From: Afipia carboxidovorans OM5 | GTDB lineage: Bacteria; Pseudomonadota; Alphaproteobacteria; Rhizobiales; Xanthobacteraceae | Reading direction: 5' to 3' | DNA: 64,000 nucleotides | Assembly (NCBI RefSeq): GCF_000218565.1 | Contig: NC_015684.1 | Coordinates: 248,001 to 312,000, forward strand | Shown here: positions 57,396 to 64,000 of the stretch, piece by piece | Numbering within the stretch: position 1 is the stretch's first letter | Layout: each line of letters starts with the position of its first letter | Translations under genes and position numbers: made by a program | The notes under the pieces: generated by a model | The model's database searches: none | The model's input: the letters and a program-made list of their open reading frames with translations, nothing else | Told to the model about the DNA's origin: nothing

Positions 57396-59531
57396 ATGGC
57401 TACTGCCGTTCAGAAGATCACCTTGTCGTCCTCACGCGACATCCCCTTCAACAAGCTGGTGCTGAGTCAGTCCAACGTCCGGCGCGTGAAAGCCGGCGTC
57501 TCCATCGACGAACTGGCGGAGTCCATCGTCCGCCGCGGCCTCATCCAGAGCATCCATGTCCGTCCCGTGGTGAACGCCGAAGGTGCGGAGACCGGCATGT
57601 TCGAAGTCCCCGCCGGCGGCCGCCGCTACCGCGCCCTCGAATTGCTCGTGAAGCAGAAGCGCCTCGCCAAAACCGCACCGGTCCCCTGCGTCGTCTCTGA
57701 CTCCAAGGCCGATGTGTTGATCGACGAGGTGTCGTTGGCCGAGAATATCGAGCGTGCGCCGTTGCATCCGCTCGATCAGTTCCGCGCCTTCCAAGCCATG
57801 CGCGACAAGGGCATGACCGACGAGGCCATCGCGGCCGCCTTCTTCGTCCCGCTCCAGGTGGTGAAGCAGCGCCTGCGGCTCGTCACCGTCTCGCCCGCGC
57901 TCCTCGACGTCTATGCCGAAGACGGCATGACCCTCGAACAGCTCATGGCCTTCTCGATCTCGGAAGACCACGCGCGTCAGGAGCAGGTGTGGGAAGCGAT
58001 CAGCCATAGCTGGTCGAAGGAACCCTATCAGATCCGCCGCATGCTGACCGAGACCACGGTCCGCGCCTCCGACAAGCGCGCGGTCTTCGTCAGTATCGAC
58101 GCCTACCAGGCCGCAGGCGGCTGCATCCTGCGCGACCTGTTCCAGGACGACGACGGCGGCTGGCTGCAGGACCCCGTTCTGCTCGATCGACTCGTCGCCG
58201 AGAAGCTCAAGACCTGCGCCGACGAGATCGCCGCTGAGGGCTGGAAATGGGTCGATGTGGCCATGAGCTTTCCCTACGGCCACGATCATGGCCTTCGCGA
58301 ACTTTCTGGCACGATCGTCGATCTGACCGAAGAGGAGCGCGCAACCCGCGAAGCCTTGCGAGCCGAGTATGATCGGATCGAGGAGGAATATTCCGAGGCC
58401 GACGAGCTGCCCGACGACATCGATCAGCGCCTTGGCGAGATCGAGCAGGCACTGGAAGCCTTCGAACGGCGGCCCGTCACCTACGATCCGGCCGATATCC
58501 GCATCGCCGGCGTTTTCGTCAGTCTCGACAGCGACGGCTCGCTGCTGGTCGAGCGCGGCTATGTGCGGCCTGAGGACGAGGCGCCGGTCGAGTCCGACGG
58601 CGATGACGATCAGACCGACGCCGATGGCAGCAATGCGCCCGCTGTCCAGCGCGCGGTCATCACCATCGGAGGCCAGCCCGCCGAGCCCGAGGAGGACGAC
58701 GACGACAGCCTCAAACCCTTGCCCGAACGCCTCGTGATCGAGCTGACGGCCCATCGCACGGTGGCGCTGCGCAATGCGGTGGCGGAAAATCCGCAGGTCG
58801 CCATGACCATGTTGCTGCACAAGCTGGTCAGCGACACCTTCCGCCACACCGCGCCAACGGGCTGCCTCGAGGCCAGTGTCCGGCACATCTTCTTTCCGGC
58901 TCAATCCGACGAGTTGAAGGAGAGCGACTCCGCCCGCGCGGTCAACGAGCGGCATGAACGCTGGGGCGATCACGTCCCGGCCGACGACGAGGCGCTGTGG
59001 GCCTGGCTGACCCATCTCGACGATGGATCACGTATGGACCTGCTGGCCCTGTGTGTCAGCTACGGCGTCAACGCGCTCTTCGAGCGGCCGAATCCGCATT
59101 CAGGTTCGGGCGTGAGCCGCCATGGCCTCGACGTGCGAATGGCGCAGGCGGACCGGCTCGCTCGCGAAACCGGCCTCGACATGGTCGCGGCGGGCTGGCG
59201 GCCGACCGTGGGCAACTATCTCGGCCGTGTCACCAAGCCGCGTATCCTCGAAGCCGTTCGCGAAGGCGCCGGCGAGAGGGCCGCGCAGCTCATCGACCAC
59301 CTGAAGAAGGGCGACATGGCCAAGGAAGCCGAGCGCCTGCTGGCCGACACCGGCTGGTTGCCCGAGCCGTTGCGGCTCGCCTCGCTCGACGGCGAACAGG
59401 CCAACGATGCCGGGGAGCAGACGGACGGCGGCGATGACACGGCGCTGCCGGACTTCCTCGCCGAGGATGGCGAGGAGGACGATGGCGCCGATGCCGAGGA
59501 CGAGGAAGCCGGCCTGGTCGCAGCCGAGTGA
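57396..59531 (+). CDS. ParB/KorB-like DNA-binding protein with long acidic C-terminus
   Basis: 711 residues. N-terminal ParB core: IPFNKLVLSQSNVRRVKAGVSIDELAESIVRRGLIQSIHVRP (part: LVLSQSNVRRVKAG), VPAGGRRYRALELLVKQ, SLAENIERAPLHPLDQFRAF and a helix-turn-helix MTDEAIAAAFFVPLQVVKQRLRLV. About 550 further residues include an acidic linker (DDDQTDADGSN and EDDDDSLK) and a C-terminal helical part ending in DEEDDGADAEDEEAG. Probably partition or replication control of the element, but its length is well beyond chromosomal ParB. Confidence 0.85.
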   Translation: MATAVQKITLSSSRDIPFNKLVLSQSNVRRVKAGVSIDELAESIVRRGLIQSIHVRPVVNAEGAETGMFEVPAGGRRYRALELLVKQKRLAKTAPVPCVVSDSKADVLIDEVSLAENIERAPLHPLDQFRAFQAMRDKGMTDEAIAAAFFVPLQVVKQRLRLVTVSPALLDVYAEDGMTLEQLMAFSISEDHARQEQVWEAISHSWSKEPYQIRRMLTETTVRASDKRAVFVSIDAYQAAGGCILRDLFQDDDGGWLQDPVLLDRLVAEKLKTCADEIAAEGWKWVDVAMSFPYGHDHGLRELSGTIVDLTEEERATREALRAEYDRIEEEYSEADELPDDIDQRLGEIEQALEAFERRPVTYDPADIRIAGVFVSLDSDGSLLVERGYVRPEDEAPVESDGDDDQTDADGSNAPAVQRAVITIGGQPAEPEEDDDDSLKPLPERLVIELTAHRTVALRNAVAENPQVAMTMLLHKLVSDTFRHTAPTGCLEASVRHIFFPAQSDELKESDSARAVNERHERWGDHVPADDEALWAWLTHLDDGSRMDLLALCVSYGVNALFERPNPHSGSGVSRHGLDVRMAQADRLARETGLDMVAAGWRPTVGNYLGRVTKPRILEAVREGAGERAAQLIDHLKKGDMAKEAERLLADTGWLPEPLRLASLDGEQANDAGEQTDGGDDTALPDFLAEDGEEDDGADAEDEEAGLVAAE

Positions 59532-59540
59532 ACACGACAA

Positions 59541-59566
59541 CGGGGAGCGGTCTCGGCCGCTCCCCG
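59541..59566 (+). terminator. GC-rich hairpin after parB
   Basis: CGGGGAGCGG (59541-59550) / CCGCTCCCCG (59557-59566), loop TCTCGG. T-run weak; could be a terminator or an mRNA hairpin between parB and the small gene at 59588. Confidence 0.6.
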
Positions 59567-59587
59567 TATTTCTTCAAGGAGATCATC

Positions 59588-59809
59588 ATGCCCGTTATCA
59601 ACGCGCTGACGACGCGCCGCGTCGTGTTCCAGTATCTCGTCCCCGTCCATGTCGAGGTGGAGGACGGCCTTGTCACCCGCGTCACCGTGATCGACGAAAC
59701 CCCGGTGCGCGATCCCGCCGTCGTCGAAGGGGACGCGACCTATCTGGCCGCGGCGGTCATTGCCTCCGACGACGGTCAGGCGTGGCCCTCCTGGTCCTTC
59801 GGCTACTGA
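59588..59809 (+). CDS. Small conserved element protein
   Basis: 73 residues starting MPVINALTTRRVVFQYLVPVHVEVEDGLVTRVTVIDETPVRDPAVVEGDATYLAAAVIASDDGQAW (quoted as MPVINALTTRRVVFQYLV). AAGGAGATCATC gives a strong ribosome site. Beta-rich; no domain recognised. Between parB and the gene at 59918. Confidence 0.7.
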   Translation: MPVINALTTRRVVFQYLVPVHVEVEDGLVTRVTVIDETPVRDPAVVEGDATYLAAAVIASDDGQAWPSWSFGY

Positions 59810-59863
59810 CGGGATCGGCTTCAGCACCGGCGATGAGAGGGAGAGTTTGGGCCGGTCTGCCGT

Positions 59864-59917
59864 GACGGGATAGCAGGTGGAGGAGAGGCCTCCGTCGCCC
59901 GTCGCGGAGTATTCCCG
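59864..59917 (+). promoter_or_regulatory. Shared RNA leader, copy 3 (59918 gene)
   Basis: Outer stem GACGGG (59864-59869) / CCCGTC (59898-59903). Inner hairpin GGTGGAGG (59876-59883) / CCTCCGTC (59889-59896) with loop AGAGG and two G-U pairs. GGAG at 59906-59909, 8 nt before ATG 59918. Confidence 0.8.
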
Positions 59918-60475
59918 ATGACCCATGCCAGTACTGCCCCCTTTGTCTCGATCGGTCAGATCCTCGCGGAGAAGGTGCTGCCGCCACTTCACCGCGCGCA
60001 GAAACTCCCGCTACGCGTCTCCTGCCTCGGCACGATCAGCTATGCCGGGGCCACCGACGCCGACTGCCGTGACCGGACCATTCCGCTCGGCGACGCGGCG
60101 TCCCCTGAAGACGCCATGACCTTTGCCGCCATGCGCGTCGCGCGCAACGACATCCTTATCGGCCCGGATGACACGCTTCATTTCCGGCCACGGTTGATCG
60201 TCGTGCAGGATAACGCGCTGGGCCTGGTCCTCGCCGGTGACATCCGCGCCGGCGTCATCCTCTGGCAGCACCCCGTCGCCAGCGACCGCGAAGCCTGCCG
60301 CATCGTCGCCGAAGCGAGCCGGATTCGGGGCCTGGCCTTCGCCGCCTCCGGACGCGGCGATCACGGATCGGCGCGCGACCTTCGCTACCAAGCCTCCCGC
60401 CTTGAAGCGCGTCTGGTCGATCCGCTGTGGCGCGAAATCGCCACCGATCTTCTCCGGCTGCCGCAGGCGGCCTGA
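59918..60475 (+). CDS. Conserved element protein of unknown function
   Basis: 185 residues; soluble mixed alpha/beta: SIGQILAEKVLPPLHRAQKLPL, RPRLIVVQDNALGLVLAGDIRAGVILWQH, and AARDLRYQASRLEARLVDPLWREIATDLLRLPQ (quoted in parts). No domain recognised. Preceded by the shared leader, so it is under the same control as ardC and parB. ATG 59918 is fixed by CCCG-ATG. Confidence 0.75.
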   Translation: MTHASTAPFVSIGQILAEKVLPPLHRAQKLPLRVSCLGTISYAGATDADCRDRTIPLGDAASPEDAMTFAAMRVARNDILIGPDDTLHFRPRLIVVQDNALGLVLAGDIRAGVILWQHPVASDREACRIVAEASRIRGLAFAASGRGDHGSARDLRYQASRLEARLVDPLWREIATDLLRLPQAA

Positions 60476-60496
60476 CCCCGCCCCATTCCTTCAATC

Positions 60497-60517
60497 AGCC
60501 CGGCCTCGCGCCGGGCT
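60497..60517 (+). terminator. Hairpin between element genes
   Basis: AGCCCGG (60497-60503) / CCGGGCT (60511-60517) followed by TTGTCGTTT. Weak terminator. Confidence 0.5.
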
Positions 60518-60538
60518 TTGTCGTTTCAGGAGCCTGCC

Positions 60539-60955
60539 ATGGCCGACTTTTTCACACATTTTTCCTGCATGCTCGACGTCGGCACCCCCGACAATGCCGC
60601 GCGGGCACTCGACCTCTACAACACGCTCTCCGAAGAGGGCGCGTCGGAGGAGCCCCCGTCCGATGGCTTCCTGCTCTCGATCCAGCCCGAGCATGGCGGG
60701 AGCAAGCTCTGGATGCGCGACGACGTCACCGGCGATCCCGAACGCCTGATCCAGTTCGTGAAGCGCTGCGCCGCCGAGTTCACACTGACCGGGCGCTGGG
60801 GCTTCCAATACGCCAACACCTGCTCAAGACCGCGCGTCGACGCCTTCGGCGGTGGCGCGCATGTGCTCGACCTCGCCACCGGCGAGACGGTGGCCTGGAC
60901 CTACACCAGCGGCTGGCTCGCCGACGTGCTCGACGGAGGCGATCCCGATGCCTGA
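60539..60955 (+). CDS. Small conserved element protein
   Basis: 138 residues starting MADFFTHFSCMLDVGTPDNAARALDLYN; two repeats of a strand-helix pattern (FSCMLDVGTPDNAARALDLYNTLSEEG, ... WMRDDVTGDPERLIQFVKRCAAEF). Resembles family sometimes annotated as phage-related regulator; no confident assignment. AGGAGC before ATG 60539. Overlaps the next gene by 8 nt. Confidence 0.7.
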   Translation: MADFFTHFSCMLDVGTPDNAARALDLYNTLSEEGASEEPPSDGFLLSIQPEHGGSKLWMRDDVTGDPERLIQFVKRCAAEFTLTGRWGFQYANTCSRPRVDAFGGGAHVLDLATGETVAWTYTSGWLADVLDGGDPDA

Positions 60956-61592
60956 GGTCATCGAAACCACCGTCTATCGGCTCGGCGAACTCTCCGAACC
61001 GGCCAAGGAGACAGCGCGATCATGGTATCGCGAGAACGGCGTCGAGCACGATTGGTTCGAGTGCGTCTATGACGATTTCGTCCGCATCGGGGAGCTGCTC
61101 GGCCTGTCCTTCAAGACCCGGCCGGTCCGGCTCTATGGTGGCGGCAACCGTCAGGAGCCTCGCATCTGGTTTTCCGGTTTCTGGAGCCAGGGCGACGGCG
61201 CCTGTTTCGAGGCCTATTATCGCTATCGCAAGGGCGCGCCGAAGGCGCTGTGCGATTACGCCCCTCAGGACGAGACCCTGCATCGCATCGCCGACGCGCT
61301 GCAAGCCGTGCAACAGCGCAATTTCTTCCAGCTCCGCGCCGAAACCACGCATCACGGGCGCTACTACCATGAATACTGCATGTCGGTTTCCGTGGAGCGC
61401 GACAGTCCGACCTGGCAGCCCCTGACCGACGGCGCGGAAGACGCCGTCACCGAGGCGCTGCGCGATCTCGCCCGGTGGCTCTATCGCCAGCTCGAACGCG
61501 AGTATGAGCATCTGACCTCCGACGAGGCGATCGACGAATCCATCGCCGCCAACGACTACACCTTCACCGAGGCCGGTCGCCGGTTCGGTTGA
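60948..61592 (+). CDS. Conserved element protein with repeated Tyr-Arg motifs
   Basis: 214 residues: VYRLGELSEPAKETARSWYRENGVEHDWFECVYDDFVRIGELLGL (quoted as VYRLGELSEPAKETARSWYR). This family of phage and ICE proteins is known only as hypothetical. Mixed alpha/beta, two halves related in pattern (WYRENGVEHDWF and YYRYRKGAPKALCDY). Function unknown. A strong terminator follows. Confidence 0.7.
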   Translation: MPEVIETTVYRLGELSEPAKETARSWYRENGVEHDWFECVYDDFVRIGELLGLSFKTRPVRLYGGGNRQEPRIWFSGFWSQGDGACFEAYYRYRKGAPKALCDYAPQDETLHRIADALQAVQQRNFFQLRAETTHHGRYYHEYCMSVSVERDSPTWQPLTDGAEDAVTEALRDLARWLYRQLEREYEHLTSDEAIDESIAANDYTFTEAGRRFG

Positions 61593-61597
61593 TACCC

Positions 61598-61631
61598 AAA
61601 GCGCCCAGCCTTCGCGGTTGGGCGCTTTTTT
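61598..61631 (+). terminator. Rho-independent terminator
   Basis: AGCGCCCA (61600-61607) / TGGGCGCT (61619-61626) with TTTTTT to 61631, after the 60948 gene. Confidence 0.9.
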
Positions 61632-61676
61632 CATGTCAGCCATTGCGAGTCCCTTGAGAGGAAGAGGGCGGCCGGA

Positions 61677-61749
61677 ACGGGGCGAGTCCGGGCGGTTGAG
61701 AGAGAGCGCCGCGCGGGCTTCCCGTATCCGCTCTCCCGAGGCATTTCCC
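61677..61749 (+). promoter_or_regulatory. Degenerate fourth leader (helicase gene)
   Basis: Outer ACGGG (61677-61681) / CCCGT (61721-61725) and an inner GGCG / CGCC around GTTGAGAGAGAG. The AGAGG pentaloop and GGAG position of the other copies are not clearly kept; ATG 61750 is still reached through TTTCCC. Weaker than the other three. Confidence 0.5.
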
Positions 61750-64000
61750 ATGACCCTGGCTTTGACATCAGCGGCGGCCGACGCCGCCGCATCCCCTCCT
61801 GTCGTTCCCGTTCCTGCAGCAGAGGTCGCCGCGTTCGGCGCGGCCCTGCGTCTTCTGACCCACCTCGAGCGAGGCGAGCGCATCGACGCCGCTGCGCTAC
61901 GCAGCGCGATGGAAGCAGCGTTCGGCGCGTCGGACACGACCGGCGCCTGGATCTGGAAGACGGCCTATGACGCCTGCGAGGCTGCGACCGTCCTCTTCCT
62001 TCAGAAATACGGCAAGGCGCTTTTCCGCAAAGCCGCTTCTCCGGCTGCACGGCTTTCCGCCATCACGAAAATCACCGGCCTCCTGCCGACGCACACGCGC
62101 CGCTCCGAGGAAAGTCAGGCATTGCAGCAATTTTCGACGCCGACGCCGCTTGGGCTCGCCGCCGTGACCGCGGCCGCCATTGCGCCGGGCGACCTCGTGC
62201 TTGAGCCGTCGGCCGGCACCGGGCTGCTCGCAATCCTCGCCCAGATCAGCGGCGGCGAACTTCTCCTCAACGAGCTGTCCGACGCCCGCGCCAATCTGCT
62301 CGCCGCTCTCTTCCCAGCCATCGCCGTCTCGCGTTTCGACGCGGCCCAGATCGACGATCATCTCCCGCCGACCCACGCGCCCGCCGTCGTCATCATGAAC
62401 CCGCCGTTCTCGGCCATGGCCCATGTCTCCGGCCGCATGAGTGATGCCGCCTATCGGCATGTCGCCTCGGCCCTGGCGCGTCTCGCCGACGGCGGCCGGC
62501 TGGTCGCCATCACCGGCGCGAACTTCGGGCCCGAAATCCCGGCCTGGACCGACGCTTTCAGGCGGCTCCAGAAGTGTGGCCGCGTCGTCTTCACCGCAGC
62601 GATCGACGGCTCGGTCTACGCTCGGCACGGCACGACGATCGAGACCCGGCTGACCGTCATCGACAAGCTCCCGGCTGACGATCCGGCCGTCTTCCCGGCC
62701 TCTGCGGGCGTTGCGCCCGATGTCGCGACTCTGCTCGGCTGGGTCGAGGCTCAGGTCCCCTCACGCCTCGCTGCCGCTACGCCGTCAGCCCCGCCTGCCG
62801 GTCCGGCCGCTCCACCGCGCATTGTGCGCGGCTATCTCGCGCGCGCCTCGGCGGCTCGCCCAGCCGCGTCGCTCGCCATTGAGCCGGAGGGGGCCGAACT
62901 CGCCTATGAGACCGTCGACTGGACGCCGCCCGAGGGCGCGCGTCTCACCGAGGCGATCTACGAAGAATACGGGTTGCAGTCGATCCGCATCCCCGGCGCA
63001 CAGGCGCATCCGACCAAGCTCGTGCAGTCGGCGGCCATGGCCAGCATCGCGCCGCCCAAGCCGAGCTACCGGCCGATGCTGCCGGCGAACATCTGCGATC
63101 TCCTGTCCGACGCCCAGCTCGAAACCGTCATCTTCGCCGGCGAAGCCCATTCCGACTTCCTCGCCGGATCATGGACGGTCGATGAGACCTTCGATCTGGT
63201 GAAGGCTGCTCCCCCCGACGCCGAAAACGCCTTGCGCTTCCGGCGCGGCTACATGCTCGGCGACGGGACCGGCGCCGGTAAGGGCCGCCAATCAGCGGGC
63301 ATCATCCTCGACAACTGGCTGCGCGGCCGCCGCAAGGCGGTCTGGGTCTCGAAATCCGACAAGCTGATCGAGGACGCGCAGCGCGACTGGTCAGCGCTCG
63401 GCATGGAACGGCTGCTGGTCACGCCCCTCTCGCGCTTCCCGCAGGGCAAGCCCATCACCCTGTCGGAAGGCATCCTATTTACGACCTACGCCACGCTACG
63501 CTCCGACGACCGCGGCGAGAAGGTTTCGCGCGTCCGGCAGATCGTCGATTGGTTGGGCTCCGATTTCGATGGAGCCATCATCTTCGACGAGGCGCACGCC
63601 ATGCAGAACGCCGCTGGCGGCAAGGGAGAACGCGGCGATGTCGCCGCCTCGCAGCAGGGCCGCGCAGGCTTGCGCCTCCAGCACGCCTTGCCGAACGCGC
63701 GCGTGACCTATGTCTCCGCCACCGGCGCCACCACGGTCCACAACCTCGCCTATGCGCAGCGCCTCGGCCTCTGGGGCGGCGAGGACTTCCCCTTCGCCAC
63801 CCGCGCCGAATTCGTCGAAGCCATCGAGGACGGCGGCGTGGCGGCCATGGAGGTGCTCGCGCGCGATCTGCGTTCGCTCGGGCTCTACACCGCCCGGTCG
63901 CTCTCCTATGACGGCGTCGAATACGAGCTGATCGAACACCAGCTCACCGGCGAACAGCGCGGCATCTACGACGCCTACGCCGGAGCCTTCGCGGTCATCC
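61750..64000 (+). CDS. Methyltransferase - Strawberry-notch helicase fusion (3' end beyond window)
   Basis: At least 750 codons, open to the window end. Residues about 1-330: N6-adenine-type methyltransferase features with GDLVLEPSAGTGLLA (AdoMet site), VVIMNPPFSAM (NPPF catalytic motif) and DGGRLVAITG. From about residue 480: RRGYMLGDGTGAGKGRQSAG (Walker A), IIFDEAHAMQN (DExH motif II) and YVSATGATTVHNLAY, the Strawberry-notch (Sbno) helicase. Fusion of these two modules is typical of large mobile elements. Start MTLALTSAAADAA at 61750. Confidence 0.85.
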   Translation, partial: MTLALTSAAADAAASPPVVPVPAAEVAAFGAALRLLTHLERGERIDAAALRSAMEAAFGASDTTGAWIWKTAYDACEAATVLFLQKYGKALFRKAASPAARLSAITKITGLLPTHTRRSEESQALQQFSTPTPLGLAAVTAAAIAPGDLVLEPSAGTGLLAILAQISGGELLLNELSDARANLLAALFPAIAVSRFDAAQIDDHLPPTHAPAVVIMNPPFSAMAHVSGRMSDAAYRHVASALARLADGGRLVAITGANFGPEIPAWTDAFRRLQKCGRVVFTAAIDGSVYARHGTTIETRLTVIDKLPADDPAVFPASAGVAPDVATLLGWVEAQVPSRLAAATPSAPPAGPAAPPRIVRGYLARASAARPAASLAIEPEGAELAYETVDWTPPEGARLTEAIYEEYGLQSIRIPGAQAHPTKLVQSAAMASIAPPKPSYRPMLPANICDLLSDAQLETVIFAGEAHSDFLAGSWTVDETFDLVKAAPPDAENALRFRRGYMLGDGTGAGKGRQSAGIILDNWLRGRRKAVWVSKSDKLIEDAQRDWSALGMERLLVTPLSRFPQGKPITLSEGILFTTYATLRSDDRGEKVSRVRQIVDWLGSDFDGAIIFDEAHAMQNAAGGKGERGDVAASQQGRAGLRLQHALPNARVTYVSATGATTVHNLAYAQRLGLWGGEDFPFATRAEFVEAIEDGGVAAMEVLARDLRSLGLYTARSLSYDGVEYELIEHQLTGEQRGIYDAYAGAFAVI

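Larger units (their letters stand above)
42740..64000. mobile_element. Integrated element (ICE/genomic island), right end beyond window
   Basis: Bounded on the left by the tRNA-Arg fragment and integrase. Contents: integrase, arsenic/chromate cargo, an AbiE-Hachiman-CoiA-like defence operon, then backbone genes of ICE or plasmid type (ArdC, DUF2958, ParB-like, several small conserved proteins, Strawberry-notch helicase). Conjugation genes (T4SS, relaxase) are not yet seen and would be expected to the right if this is an ICE. Confidence 0.8.

Noticed and set aside
57432..59015. 527-codon minus-strand open frame antisense to parB
   Set aside because: Antisense of a conserved gene in high-GC DNA; translation is Leu/Val/Gly-rich with no family pattern.
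1..64000. CRISPR array
   Set aside because: No regularly spaced direct repeats were seen; the repeated leaders at 55.8-61.7 kb are 1.5-2.5 kb apart.

Overview
The window reads as chromosome of a high-GC alphaproteobacterium of the Nitrobacteraceae/Bradyrhizobiaceae (Afipia, Oligotropha, Bradyrhizobium or Rhodopseudomonas-like). This rests on the sdhCDA, ffh-rpsP-rimM-trmD-rplS and dapF-mtaB/ftsY-ispZ neighbourhoods, on a malonyl-CoA synthetase very like that of R. palustris, and on several palindromic intergenic repeats typical of this group. The genus is an inference; no rRNA or intact tRNA is present.

Layout. (1) 1-32.2 kb is mostly housekeeping: sdhA(partial)-sdhD-sdhC, a TSUP exporter, matB, an MFS carrier, leuB, asd, a beta-carbonic anhydrase, a CitE-like lyase, leuD, leuC, small exported proteins, the ffh/ribosomal-protein operon, dapF, mtaB, an RluA-type pseudouridine synthase, ftsY, ispZ, a MarR regulator, a PAS protein, an ECF-like sigma factor, folE and a Rieske-FAD reductase. 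(2) 31.7-42.6 kb looks like a nitrosative/redox-stress and respiration-linked cluster: cupredoxin, truncated haemoglobin, redoxin, PepSY proteins with an OmpR/EnvZ-type pair, then a five-gene operon (DUF2249, NnrS-like membrane protein, double DUF2249, Nfu_N-DUF59 fusion, small protein) preceded by a perfect NsrR-like palindrome. A second, imperfect NsrR-like site lies directly upstream of the haemoglobin gene. A persulfide-dioxygenase-type Blh protein follows.

(3) At 42740-42784 sits the 3' half of a tRNA-Arg(CCG) gene followed by a tyrosine recombinase. This marks the left end (att) of an integrated element that runs off the right edge of the window. Its cargo is an arsenic operon (arsR, two different arsC, ACR3, arsH) plus chromate transporter chrA. 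Next comes a compact five-gene minus-strand defence operon: AbiEi/AbiEii-type toxin-antitoxin, HamA and HamB (Hachiman), and a CoiA-like nuclease. The ICE/plasmid-type backbone follows: ArdC, DUF2958, a 711-residue ParB-like protein, four small conserved element proteins, and a methyltransferase-Strawberry-notch helicase cut by the window end.

The two most interesting observations are in the element. First, the defence genes are so tightly packed (8-nt overlap, 16-nt gap, 14-nt overlap, 2-nt gap) that the TA pair, Hachiman and the CoiA-like nuclease probably form one transcription unit behind one AbiE-like operator. Second, three backbone genes (ardC, parB and the gene at 59918) share an upstream RNA-like leader: an outer GACGGG/CCCGTC stem enclosing an 8-9 bp hairpin whose arms differ in sequence but whose pairing (including G-U pairs) and AGAGG pentaloop are kept, followed at once by the Shine-Dalgarno GGAG. 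A degenerate fourth copy precedes the helicase gene. This looks like an element-wide translational or antitermination control RNA.
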